A stretch of DNA of 64,000 bases from an uncultured Erwinia sp. (GTDB lineage: Bacteria; Pseudomonadota; Gammaproteobacteria; Enterobacterales; Enterobacteriaceae), in NCBI GenBank assembly GCA_946221915.1, contig CAMIKG010000004.1, positions 62,001 to 126,000 on the forward strand, given 5' to 3'. Made by a program: the position numbers and the translations under genes. The notes under the pieces are model-generated. The model worked only from the letters and a program-made list of their open reading frames with translations. It was not told the origin of the DNA and did not search any database. Positions 17,386 to 25,583 of the stretch are shown here, piece by piece (within the stretch, counting starts at the first letter, position 1; each line of letters starts with the position of its first letter).

Positions 17386-19446
17386 TCATTGAATTGATTT
17401 AATGACATCAATTGAGATGCCTTCGGATATTTCGCCAAAAGAAAGCACCTCAAGATTCTTGAATTTATTTTCCAGAAAACGCTTCACAAAGCGCCGGATA
17501 TCGACCGAGGCGAGAATGACATAGTCTTTCTGCGACATCAGAATATCGCTCAGCCCGAGGCTGAAGGTGTCCATCAGCCGTTCTGACACCTCCGGTTCCA
17601 GATTCAGAAAGGTGCCGCTGGAAGTAGTGCGCACACTCTGGCGCAGGGTCTCCTCCATCTCGGCGGAAATCAGTACGGCTCTGAGCGAATTGCCGACGGC
17701 AAACTTATGGCTGATATAGCGGCAAAGCGAAGTACGCACATGCTCCACCAGGGTGATGACATCTTTTTCCCGCGGCGCCCAGACCGCCAGCGACTCCATA
17801 ATCAGCTTGGTGTTGCGCACCGAGATCTTTTCTCCCAGCAGGCGCTGCATCACCTCCGACGCACGCTGCACGGTGGTATGGCGCATCACCTCTTTGATCA
17901 GGTCCGGGTAATCTTTTTCCAGCTTGTCGATATGCGCTTTGGTCTCCTGCACGCCAAAATACTCACTGACATTGCGCACCATGCTGTTGGCGATGCAGTA
18001 ATAGAGTTCATCCACAGGCGTGCGCGTCTGAAAACCCAGCTCGCCCAGCGTCCCGCGCTGGTCGTCCGTCACCCATAGCGTATCTCCGGCACTGACCGGG
18101 TCGATGCCCAGCGCCACCAGATCGTCTGACGCATTCACCACCGCCACATGCCCGGGCAAAATCGCGAACTCTTCCGCCTGAATCTCATTGATCAGCAGCG
18201 CCACTTTATCGGCTGGCTGGCGCGCCGCTTCGCGAATAACAATCGCCGGCAGATGAATGCCGTAGTCGACAAAAAACTGGCTGCGAAAGCGTTCTGCCGC
18301 GTCGAGCCGCCTGAGGTAGGCACAGGTATCAGGGTGGGCGCGCACAATAAACGGCACCGTCACCGGCGTCACCTGATCAAGGTCGCGGATCAGGCCGAGC
18401 TGGGTATCGGCATCGTCCGCGCCCCCCTCTTCATCCCGCCCTTCCTGCTGCGCCACGTCTGGCTGCCTGTCGCGCAACTTTACCTGCCCGTCGCGCCATT
18501 TGAAAAACAGCAGGCTGCCCGGAATCGCCGCCAGCGCGAGGAAAATAAGCAGTGGAAAGCCCGGCAGGAAGCCGATAGAGACAGCAATCAGCGTGGAGAT
18601 ACCCAGCACAAACGGGTTGTTCACCAGCTGCGACATCATGGTGACGCCCATGTTGTCGCCTTCGCCGGAGACCCGGGTGACAATAAAACCGGCGCTAATC
18701 GCAATCAGCAGCGAGGGGATCTGCGCCACCAGACCGTCACCGATGGTGAGCATGGTATAGGTGGAGAGCGCCGTCGACATATCCATGCCATGCTGACTGA
18801 CGCCGACGCTAATGCCGCCAATAAAGTTAACAAAAATCACCAGAATACCGGCGATGGCGTCGCCTTTAATAAACTTCATCGCGCCGTCAAACGAGCCGTA
18901 GAGCTGGCTCTCTTTTTCCAGCACGCTGCGGCGGCGTGTCGCCTCTTCCGCATCAATGGAGCTGGCGCGCAGATCGGCATCAATACTCATCTGTTTGCCA
19001 GGCATGCCGTCGAGTGAGAAGCGGGCCGCCACTTCCGCGACCCGTTCTGCGCCTTTGGTGATCACCATAAATTGCACAATGGTGACAATGGCGAAAATCA
19101 CAAACCCCACCACCAGGTTATCGCCGATAACGAACAGGCCAAAGGTGGCGATAATCTCGCCAGCGTCGGCATCATTCAGAATCAGACGGCTGGTGCTGAT
19201 CGATAACGCCAGTCTGAATAGCGTGGTAATCAGCAATACCGCCGGAAAAGAGGAAAAACTTAATATGCGATCAATATAAAAAGAGGAGAGAAACACCAGC
19301 GCGGAAATAACAATATTCAGGCCAATCAGAAAATCAATTAACCAGGTTGGCAAGGGAATGATCAGCATGGCGATAATCATGATCACCAATAACAGGATAA
19401 AAAGTTCCGGGTGTTTTCTAAGCTTAATTAGAAAATCATTTACCAT
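17386..19446 (-). CDS. sctV: T3SS export gate protein SctV (InvA/MxiA family)
   Basis: A 686-residue inner-membrane protein whose C-terminal domain forms the nonameric ring receiving chaperone-substrate complexes. The N-terminal ~330 residues hold about eight membrane helices and the FHIPEP-family signature RVAEVAARFSLDGMPGKQMSIDADLRA near 135-160. The linker (~335-370) is charged, and the soluble domain from ~375 ends FKNLEVLSFGEISEGISIDVIKSIQ. The length equals InvA (685). AGGA precedes the ATG. Confidence 0.97.
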   Translation of the reverse strand: MVNDFLIKLRKHPELFILLLVIMIIAMLIIPLPTWLIDFLIGLNIVISALVFLSSFYIDRILSFSSFPAVLLITTLFRLALSISTSRLILNDADAGEIIATFGLFVIGDNLVVGFVIFAIVTIVQFMVITKGAERVAEVAARFSLDGMPGKQMSIDADLRASSIDAEEATRRRSVLEKESQLYGSFDGAMKFIKGDAIAGILVIFVNFIGGISVGVSQHGMDMSTALSTYTMLTIGDGLVAQIPSLLIAISAGFIVTRVSGEGDNMGVTMMSQLVNNPFVLGISTLIAVSIGFLPGFPLLIFLALAAIPGSLLFFKWRDGQVKLRDRQPDVAQQEGRDEEGGADDADTQLGLIRDLDQVTPVTVPFIVRAHPDTCAYLRRLDAAERFRSQFFVDYGIHLPAIVIREAARQPADKVALLINEIQAEEFAILPGHVAVVNASDDLVALGIDPVSAGDTLWVTDDQRGTLGELGFQTRTPVDELYYCIANSMVRNVSEYFGVQETKAHIDKLEKDYPDLIKEVMRHTTVQRASEVMQRLLGEKISVRNTKLIMESLAVWAPREKDVITLVEHVRTSLCRYISHKFAVGNSLRAVLISAEMEETLRQSVRTTSSGTFLNLEPEVSERLMDTFSLGLSDILMSQKDYVILASVDIRRFVKRFLENKFKNLEVLSFGEISEGISIDVIKSIQ

Positions 19447-19476
19447 AAAAACGTCCTGTTTATCGTGTAAAAGAAG

Positions 19477-20604
19477 CTACTTGCGGCTTGCCGCCAGTTC
19501 CTGTTTGTAGCTTTGCTCAATCAATGAAATAAAATGCTGGTGCAGCGTCTGTTGCTGCTCACTGTCACTGAAAATCGTGACGGTTAGCGCCTTCACCAGA
19601 CGGTAGAGCTTTTGTATCGCAACGACGCGGATATGTGCCGGTTGCCGGGCAATAATCCCGTCGCCAAGCTGCTGAAATTGATGATTTAACAGTGCTGCAT
19701 CACCCAGCAGCGGTAACAGAAAAAGTAACCACTGCTCATCGCTGAGAGAAAATGTCGCCAGAAAACGATCGGCGGCGGCGCTGACAATAAAGGTTTCATC
19801 GCTGGAACGAATCACCTTTATTTGCGTCAGCCTGCCCAGCAAGTCGCCAAATTCACGCTGATGACAACCAGGATGAGTGGCATTCATATCCGCCATCAGC
19901 GCTCTTTCCATAAAATCAATCATCATCTGGCGCCTGGCTGCGCCAAACAACATCACCCATTGCAGATAGATTTCATGCTCCAGTTGATCACTTTCCAGAA
20001 AATCACGATAACTCTGCCGGATAACCGCCGGCGACAGACCTAACGCCTTGCCAAACAGCCGGGCTTTCAGCGCGACGTTAATTCCCGACTGCAAATGCTT
20101 CGGGTTCGCTCCCTCTTCAATATCGGCTAATGCCTGCTCGATCAGTTCCTGTTCGGTTTTGCCGATCTCTTTCTGGCGCAGCATTTGCCGCAGAACCACC
20201 ACCTGATCGCTGATATCCGGAAACTGCGTTTTCAGTTCGCGCAGGAAGCGGGAAAATTTTTCTGTCTCCGAAACCTGCAACACCTGCCATAACCTGTCAA
20301 TTTTACCGTGCGGGTCATCTTCCAGCAGCTCGTAGTTCTCAACGGCAACAGAGCCCTGGTTTTGCTGCCCCAGCTGACGCCTGCTGAGCGCCGTGGCGGC
20401 ATAAGCAGACAATTCATCAATGGCATTGTTGAAAATTTCCAGCGAGTCCAGTTGCAGATCTTTGGTCAGGCCTGTTGCCGTCGAGTCCGTATTGCCCGTG
20501 CTATTCAGGCTATTGACCATTCGACTCTTGTTTCCCCCTCCGGCGGCATGCCCCTGCTGCACGACCTGCGCGGTGGCGCCGGAAACAGCAAATGGCGTTA
20601 TCAC
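19477..20604 (-). CDS. sctW: T3SS gatekeeper SctW (InvE/MxiC family)
   Basis: A 375-residue cytoplasmic protein that holds back effectors until translocators are secreted. It is helical throughout with the HrpJ/InvE domain at ~50-230 (SVAVENYELLEDDPHGKIDRLWQVLQVSETEKFSRFLRELKTQFPDISDQVVVLRQMLRQ) and TyeA-like helices toward the C-terminus (EQWLLFLLPLLGDAALLNHQFQQLGDG). The start overlaps the secretin stop by 4 bases. The first ~50 residues look disordered and Ser/Thr-rich, consistent with a secretion signal. Confidence 0.93.
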   Translation of the reverse strand: MITPFAVSGATAQVVQQGHAAGGGNKSRMVNSLNSTGNTDSTATGLTKDLQLDSLEIFNNAIDELSAYAATALSRRQLGQQNQGSVAVENYELLEDDPHGKIDRLWQVLQVSETEKFSRFLRELKTQFPDISDQVVVLRQMLRQKEIGKTEQELIEQALADIEEGANPKHLQSGINVALKARLFGKALGLSPAVIRQSYRDFLESDQLEHEIYLQWVMLFGAARRQMMIDFMERALMADMNATHPGCHQREFGDLLGRLTQIKVIRSSDETFIVSAAADRFLATFSLSDEQWLLFLLPLLGDAALLNHQFQQLGDGIIARQPAHIRVVAIQKLYRLVKALTVTIFSDSEQQQTLHQHFISLIEQSYKQELAASRK

Positions 20605-22265
20605 CGCCGCGCGTCCAGAAAGTTATGCATCCAGTCAAACAGCGGATCTTCTGCGGGTTTGTTGCGCAGCTCTGCCACCAGCCGGTTGCCATCGCGCGCA
20701 CTGCGGCTCTCGATTTCCCTGGGCTGAATCAGAAACAGCCGCACCATATTGGCGCTGCGGTTGCGCTGATAACTGAACAGCCTGCCCAGCAGCGGAATAT
20801 CTTTCAGCAGCGGAACCCCCTGCCGCTGGTTGCTCAGCTCATCACGCGTATAGCCGCCAATCAGCAAACTTTTGCCTTTTGGCACCCGCGCCACCGTGCT
20901 GATATTGGTGCGGCCAATCTCCGGTAAGCTGTCCGCCGCGGCATCGTCCTGACGGTACTGGTTGCCATCTTCAACACTGAGCATCATCTCGATCTCCTCA
21001 CGGTCACTAAAACGCGGCAGCACACTCAGCGACGTGCCATAGGTCACATGCTCCAGACTGGTCGACCGTTCACCCACCAGCCGGGTATAAAACGTGCGGC
21101 TATTGTCGAAGATCGCCGGCACATTCTCCTGGGTTAACAGCATCGGGCGCGACACCACATTGGCGCGGTTCTGCTCCGCCAGCGCCAGTACCGTCGCCAT
21201 AAAGCTCGCACCATCCACCGTGCTGGAGAGACCACCATTGATCGCGACGCCTAACTGACCACCCACATTCAGCGAACCACTCCACTTCACGCCGAGCTGC
21301 TCCAGCTCATCCTTTTGCAGGTCGATAATCCACACCGACATTTCAACGTGGCGCTTCGGCACATCCAGCAGCGCCACCAGCCGCCGGATATTACTCAGTT
21401 GCTGCGGGCCGCCGCGCACCAGCAGGCTGTTGTTATCGGGATTGGCAATCACCTGCACCGGCCCGGCCGCCCGATCCTGCGCCAGAACTGCGGGCAGCTC
21501 ACGCAGCAGGCTGTTTTTGGTAGCCAGCGCGTCAGGTTCTTCATTCATCAGCTCAACATCGTCCGCCAGCGGCGGCGCGGCGCGCTGCACCACACTTTCT
21601 GCTGGCCTTGCCGCGCTGCCGTTCGCCGTCAGCATACGAACAACCGAGGCGATACCCGGAATGGTGATGGTTTCATCGCGATAGCGATATTTGCGATCCT
21701 CGACGAAGCTGTTATACAGCGGAATGGCGATCAGGTTGTCCGCCAGGGCATTCCGTTCCGGTGCAGTCTGCTGATCGAGCCGGTTCGCCGCTTTCACCAC
21801 CAGTTCGAAATAGACCGGCGGCGCAGAGAGATAAAATGTCTGCCCGCCCTGTGCGCTGCGTAGCGGATAGCGTTCGTCATATACTCCTGCGGCCACCAGG
21901 AATTGCTCCACTGCCGCCACAGAACTGCTTTGCAGGCCAATCACGCCATTCTTTAATTCACTGGCGTCATACACATACAGCGTCGTGCCATCGAAGTACC
22001 ACACCAGACCCATACGGCTGGTAATACTCTCCAGCAACTGCTGCGGCCGGGAAAAATTAAAATTGCCGCTGATTTTCTTTTTTGCCGCCAGCGCGCTGAC
22101 AATCACCGGCTTTTCCATCTGAGCCGCCAGCGCGTCAAAAAACTGCCGTACGCCCTCTTTTGCCGCAACATAGCCCTGAGTCTCCGCAGGCTGCATTGCG
22201 CCAGCCAGTGGCGAACAGCACATCATAAAAGCCAGCCAGACACGCCATCCCTGCACCAGCGTCAT
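20601..22265 (-). CDS. sctC: T3SS outer-membrane secretin SctC (InvG/MxiD family)
   Basis: A 554-residue secretin with a Sec signal peptide (VWLAFMMCCSPLAGAMQ, cleavage near 24). N0/N1 domains follow at ~30-180 and an N3 ring with LAQDRAAGPVQVIANPDNNSLLVRGGPQQLSNIRRLVALLDVPKRHVEMSVWIIDL. The secretin barrel covers ~330-520 with VGERSTSLEHVTYGTSLSVLPRF and the signature VPKGKSLLIGGYTRDELSNQRQGVPLLKDIPLLGRLF. The last ~35 residues form the pilotin-binding tail. The start overlaps the invF-like stop (ATGA). Confidence 0.96.
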   Translation of the reverse strand: MTLVQGWRVWLAFMMCCSPLAGAMQPAETQGYVAAKEGVRQFFDALAAQMEKPVIVSALAAKKKISGNFNFSRPQQLLESITSRMGLVWYFDGTTLYVYDASELKNGVIGLQSSSVAAVEQFLVAAGVYDERYPLRSAQGGQTFYLSAPPVYFELVVKAANRLDQQTAPERNALADNLIAIPLYNSFVEDRKYRYRDETITIPGIASVVRMLTANGSAARPAESVVQRAAPPLADDVELMNEEPDALATKNSLLRELPAVLAQDRAAGPVQVIANPDNNSLLVRGGPQQLSNIRRLVALLDVPKRHVEMSVWIIDLQKDELEQLGVKWSGSLNVGGQLGVAINGGLSSTVDGASFMATVLALAEQNRANVVSRPMLLTQENVPAIFDNSRTFYTRLVGERSTSLEHVTYGTSLSVLPRFSDREEIEMMLSVEDGNQYRQDDAAADSLPEIGRTNISTVARVPKGKSLLIGGYTRDELSNQRQGVPLLKDIPLLGRLFSYQRNRSANMVRLFLIQPREIESRSARDGNRLVAELRNKPAEDPLFDWMHNFLDARR

Positions 22266-23032
22266 TTAAACAACTCGCAGCTGATCATTTTTTTCAAATC
22301 GCGCGGCGGAATACCAAAACGGTTTTTAACATCACCCGAGAAATGCGATAACGAGGCGTAACCGTGCTTCATAGCAATCGCCGTCAGATTCTGCTCGTCG
22401 CCCATAATATCGAGAATGGCGCGAATTAATCGCCAGTCACACATTTCCACCTTCGCGGTATTACCCAGCGCGGATTTACTCAGGCGGCGAAAATGTGAAA
22501 CAGAGAGACCATAACGACCGCCAATTTCCCGCAGCGATTTATGTTCATCTGAATGTGTTAATAAATAGTTCACTATCCAGTAGCACTCGTTATTGCGGAT
22601 TAGCTGGACGATATTGTCCATACCCGGACATTTTTTGACGCTCTGACCAATCAGCCAGTATTCGAATTTTCGCCGCGACAACTCGTCGGGCCGCCTGCAG
22701 GGGCTAAAGCCGTAGACGATCTCTTTTTTCTTGCTGCTGGCGACCGGCTGGCTGCCCGCATCAATAAAGGCCTGCAGCTTAGCCATCGCAATGATCTGCG
22801 CTTCGACGCCGTGCACCTCGCCTGAACGCACGATGAGCGTCTTGCTCTTGACCGCAAACATGCCTGTTTCACCCGGCTGTAAACAACACTGCAGGTGGCG
22901 TCCTTGCGGATCAATAATGATTTCACACCCTTTTTTCTCTCCGGCTTCCAACCAAAATAAACGCGTAGCGGCAGCCGACAGTTCCTGGCCTGCCAAATAC
23001 GTTACCGGAGATAAAAAATCATCCGTATACAT
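22262..23032 (-). CDS. invF: AraC-family T3SS activator (InvF/YsaE/MxiE family)
   Basis: A 256-residue regulator. The C-terminal ~100 residues form an AraC double helix-turn-helix (KSLREIGGRYGLSVSHFRRLSKSALGNTAKVEMCDWRLIRAILDI then LTAIAMKHGYASLSHFSGDVKNRFGIPPRDL), typical of InvF/MxiE. The N-terminal part has no sugar-binding cupin. InvF-type factors work with the SicA chaperone to turn on translocator and effector genes. It is first in the locus, coupled to the secretin gene. AAGGA lies 11 bases before the ATG. Confidence 0.92.
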   Translation of the reverse strand: MYTDDFLSPVTYLAGQELSAAATRLFWLEAGEKKGCEIIIDPQGRHLQCCLQPGETGMFAVKSKTLIVRSGEVHGVEAQIIAMAKLQAFIDAGSQPVASSKKKEIVYGFSPCRRPDELSRRKFEYWLIGQSVKKCPGMDNIVQLIRNNECYWIVNYLLTHSDEHKSLREIGGRYGLSVSHFRRLSKSALGNTAKVEMCDWRLIRAILDIMGDEQNLTAIAMKHGYASLSHFSGDVKNRFGIPPRDLKKMISCELFK

Positions 23033-23293
23033 CGCATCTAAATCCTTTTAGTCTGGCATCCGAAAAGAGATAGCCAATATCCGTCACCGACACCCAGCGG
23101 CGATGACTGAATCATTATTTTATTCTGTGTTAATGATGACAAATAGTGGCCAGCCAAGCCTGATGGATATTTGATTAAATATGGTTATTTTGCGGAAGAA
23201 GAAATTACAGAAAAGACGTCACGCGCCAGAAATAGAGTGAAAAGACTATTTAACTGCGCCTTGTTTTGGTGCAAGTGCCCGCTTATCGCGCAG
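23033..23293 (-). promoter_or_regulatory. Upstream region of the invF-led T3SS operon
   Basis: This 261-base AT-rich spacer between the esterase stop and the invF-like start must hold the promoter for the inv/spa part. No ORF is present. I could not assign a HilA box or a -35/-10 pair with confidence, so only the position is asserted. Confidence 0.5.
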
Positions 23294-24214
23294 TTATACT
23301 GACAGCCAGTGGTGCTGCTGACGCTGATGATTCAGCCAGACGGTATAGGCTTCATCCCACAGTGCCGCCGGGGTGCCTGCTTTGCCGAGGCCAAAACCAT
23401 GTCCGCCGCGACTGATGGTCACCAGTTCGACCGGCACCCCCACCTTGCGGCAGGTATCTTTCATAATCAGCGCATTTTGCACTTTGGCGATCGGGTCATC
23501 TTCCGCATGGGCAATAAACAGCGACGGGAAAGCGCGGGTAACATAGTTTTGCACTGACCAGTTGGCTTCTGCGGCAGGCGTAGCATGGCGCCCGACCAGC
23601 TGCAGATGGGTATTGGTATGATCATAAGGCGCTTCCAGCGTGATCACCGGATAGATCAGGCCAACGCTGTCGACGCGCGGCACAATGTAATCCAGTTCAT
23701 CCTGCTGGGGGTAAGAGTCATAATCAGGGCGTGCCGCCGCCATGCCCATCAGATGGCCGCCAGCGGAAAAGCCCAGCAGATGGACTTCTCTCTCCATTGA
23801 GCGCACCAGACGAATCGCCCGCTGCGCATCCTGCAGCGCGACGGATTTACCGGCATGCCAGCCCTCGCCGGGCAGACGATAGCTGAGCACATACGCGGTA
23901 TAGCCGTGCTTATTCAGCCAGCGCGCCACGGGCCAGGCTTCTCCTGACATGCCAATCCAGCGATAGCCGCCGCCCGCGGCGATGATCACCGCCGCGCCGT
24001 TGGGATTTTCCGGCTGGAAACGCTGGATGGCCGGACTGGCAATATTGAACCACGAGCCATTGCCGGTCATCCGCACATTGCCGCTGGGGCCGCCGCCGCC
24101 AGGCGGATCTTCGGGCCATAACGGAATCAGGTCTTCTCTGGCAAAGATTTTCCCGGTACTGAGAGACAACAAAGTGGCGCCGGTAGCCAATAAAAACCGA
24201 CGACGACTAATCAT
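23294..24214 (-). CDS. Tat-exported alpha/beta-hydrolase esterase (acetyl-xylan-esterase-like)
   Basis: A 306-residue enzyme with a twin-arginine signal (ISRRRFLLATGATLLSLSTG) and predicted cleavage near FA-R at ~25. The body is an alpha/beta hydrolase of the BD-FAE/Axe-like group: oxyanion stretch AAGGGYRWIG near 80, nucleophile LLGFSAGGH (Ser near 150), acid in EDDP near 240 and His in RGGHGFGL near 275. It probably deacetylates plant or self polysaccharide in the periplasm; the substrate is not shown. GGAAG precedes the ATG. A related cytoplasmic-looking copy starts at 63248. Confidence 0.82.
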   Translation of the reverse strand: MISRRRFLLATGATLLSLSTGKIFAREDLIPLWPEDPPGGGGPSGNVRMTGNGSWFNIASPAIQRFQPENPNGAAVIIAAGGGYRWIGMSGEAWPVARWLNKHGYTAYVLSYRLPGEGWHAGKSVALQDAQRAIRLVRSMEREVHLLGFSAGGHLMGMAAARPDYDSYPQQDELDYIVPRVDSVGLIYPVITLEAPYDHTNTHLQLVGRHATPAAEANWSVQNYVTRAFPSLFIAHAEDDPIAKVQNALIMKDTCRKVGVPVELVTISRGGHGFGLGKAGTPAALWDEAYTVWLNHQRQQHHWLSV

Positions 24215-24534
24215 GTGAGACTTCCATCGTTCTGATTATGAAACACAACAGCAGACGCCCCCTGTCAGAAACGGAAGGGCGCATCCGCAAGTTAACTCTG
24301 CCTGGATATAAGATGTCTGCAATAAAGATGCCAGCGAGGGCGATTATACCGCTTCGTTAGTGACGAATAGTTTACAGCAACGGTAATCCGGCCTGCTTTT
24401 GATAACGCGCAGCAAATATTTCATCATTGATGATGGACAATCTGCAATCACTTTATTGGCATTTAGATTTTAACGGAAAGAATATCGCTAATTATTCTGG
24501 TTTAATTCCATTAAACCAGAATAATTAACATTTA
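24215..24534. other. Intergenic region between esterase and AraC-type gene
   Basis: 320 bases without an ORF. The half nearest the esterase must carry its minus-strand promoter; the distal end carries a perfect inverted repeat listed separately. The region is AT-rich from about 24400. Confidence 0.5.
24490..24526. repeat. Perfect 16-bp inverted repeat just downstream of the AraC-type gene
   Basis: Arms AATTATTCTGGTTTAA (24490-24505) and its exact complement (24511-24526) flank a 5-base loop. It begins 8 bases after the stop of the minus-strand gene at 24535. A transcription terminator is the simplest reading, but the stem is AT-rich and no clear U-run follows, so an operator or replication/recombination role is not excluded. 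Confidence 0.7.
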
Positions 24535-24873
24535 TTACGCCGCGTGCTGGTGATAATGCTCGCGATATTGACCTGGCGTAACGCCAAACTGGCGTTTAAA
24601 GGCTTTATGAAAGGTTTCATGGGACGGAAAGCCATGGGACAACGCCACGGTCAGGATCGGCCCCGAATCATTGCGCAACATCGCCGCCGCGGCCTGCAGG
24701 CGTTTTTGCCGGCAGTATGATGCCAGCGGCTGCCCGGTGGTCTCACGGAAAATACGCTGAACATGCCACTTCGAATAGCCCGACTTGGTGACAAAATCAT
24801 CGATTTTCAGTCGGTTATCGATATTCTCATCAATCCATTCGATTAAATCAGATACGATACTTTCCCTGAACAT
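24535..24873 (-). CDS. Small AraC-family regulator (MarA/SoxS/RamA-like)
   Basis: A 112-residue protein made only of the two helix-turn-helix motifs of the MarA/SoxS/RamA class: IDDFVTKSGYSKWHVQRIFRETTGQPLASYCRQKRL and ILTVALSHGFPSHETFHKAFKRQFGVTPGQYRE. Such stand-alone activators usually control efflux and stress regulons as monomers. It is 30 bases downstream of a TetR gene in the same direction, so it is probably co-transcribed and repressed by that TetR protein. I cannot name the orthologue; it is not an obvious MarA, SoxS or RamA. Confidence 0.85.
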   Translation of the reverse strand: MFRESIVSDLIEWIDENIDNRLKIDDFVTKSGYSKWHVQRIFRETTGQPLASYCRQKRLQAAAAMLRNDSGPILTVALSHGFPSHETFHKAFKRQFGVTPGQYREHYHQHAA

Positions 24874-24903
24874 AATGCCCCCGGTGTTGACGAAAGTAAC
24901 TGT

Positions 24904-25473
24904 TCAACCCAAGCAGTCTGGCCGCCGGGTCATCGCGAGTAACTGTTGTTCGAGCTGCTCGCCCTGCTTTTTTGGGCTGGTGCGGTCGAGCAGTGCCCGC
25001 AGACACACGCCATCGGCCGCCAGCCGCACCACATTGAGTGCAGGATCGCTATCCGTTGCCTGATGCATTTCCAGTCGGCTCCCCAGCCATGCGTCCCACT
25101 TCACTGACAAATCAATATTATTCAGGATGGAGTAGCTCAGCGCCGCCCAGCCATATTCAGGATGGATTTCCATAAATGAGGTCGAAACATAAGCGCGGGT
25201 AAAACGTCCCCAGGGTTCGGGGTCGCGCGCCATCAGCTGGTCAATTTCGTAATCCACCTGCTGCAAAATCTCATCAAACATGGCGTCGATCAGCTCATGT
25301 TTGCTGGGGAAATGATGGAAAAATCCCCCTTTGGTCACCCCTGCCGCCTCAGCCACAGCATTCACCGTGACACCGGCAATCCCCTTTTCCGCCGCCAGGC
25401 GCGCCGCGCTTTGCAGTAACTGCTGGCGCACAAATTCAGGCTGTCGTTTTCTCGCTGGGGCTTTTTCGCTCAT
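24904..25473 (-). CDS. TetR-family transcriptional regulator
   Basis: A 189-residue regulator. The N-terminal helix-turn-helix (RQQLLQSAARLAAEKGIAGVTVNAVAEAAGVTKGGFFHHFPSKHELIDAMFDEI) is canonical TetR, and the C-terminal ~130 residues form a ligand-binding helical domain typical of TetR_C_6-like members. A strong palindrome lies ~38 bases upstream (25511-25536) and is the likely autoregulatory operator. The ligand is unknown. The gene heads a two-gene regulatory operon with the small AraC protein. Confidence 0.9.
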   Translation of the reverse strand: MSEKAPARKRQPEFVRQQLLQSAARLAAEKGIAGVTVNAVAEAAGVTKGGFFHHFPSKHELIDAMFDEILQQVDYEIDQLMARDPEPWGRFTRAYVSTSFMEIHPEYGWAALSYSILNNIDLSVKWDAWLGSRLEMHQATDSDPALNVVRLAADGVCLRALLDRTSPKKQGEQLEQQLLAMTRRPDCLG

Positions 25474-25510
25474 TGATGGATTCTGGAGTGGTGTTCAATA
25501 AGCAGGCATA

Positions 25511-25536
25511 TTACATACCTACCGGTCGGTATGTAA
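25511..25536. promoter_or_regulatory. Palindromic TetR-type operator
   Basis: Half-sites TTACATACC (25511-25519) and GGTATGTAA (25528-25536) are perfect inverted copies around a central TACCGGTC. This is the typical architecture of TetR-family operators. It lies between the TetR start and scrR, 38 bases upstream of the TetR ATG, so autoregulation of the TetR-AraC operon is likely (inference). Confidence 0.75.
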
Positions 25537-25583
25537 ATCGAAAATAAGCTGGCGCAGCACGAAGCGCCAAAATAGCAGGGGTG

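Noticed and set aside
18148..19017. 289-codon plus-strand ORF opposite sctV
   Set aside because: Antisense shadow of the sctV gene; His/Arg/Gln-rich composition is typical of reverse-frame translation.
24535..25473. RamR-RamA identity for the TetR-AraC pair
   Set aside because: ramR and ramA are divergent and their products have different N-termini; here the genes are co-directional and the proteins show only family-level resemblance.
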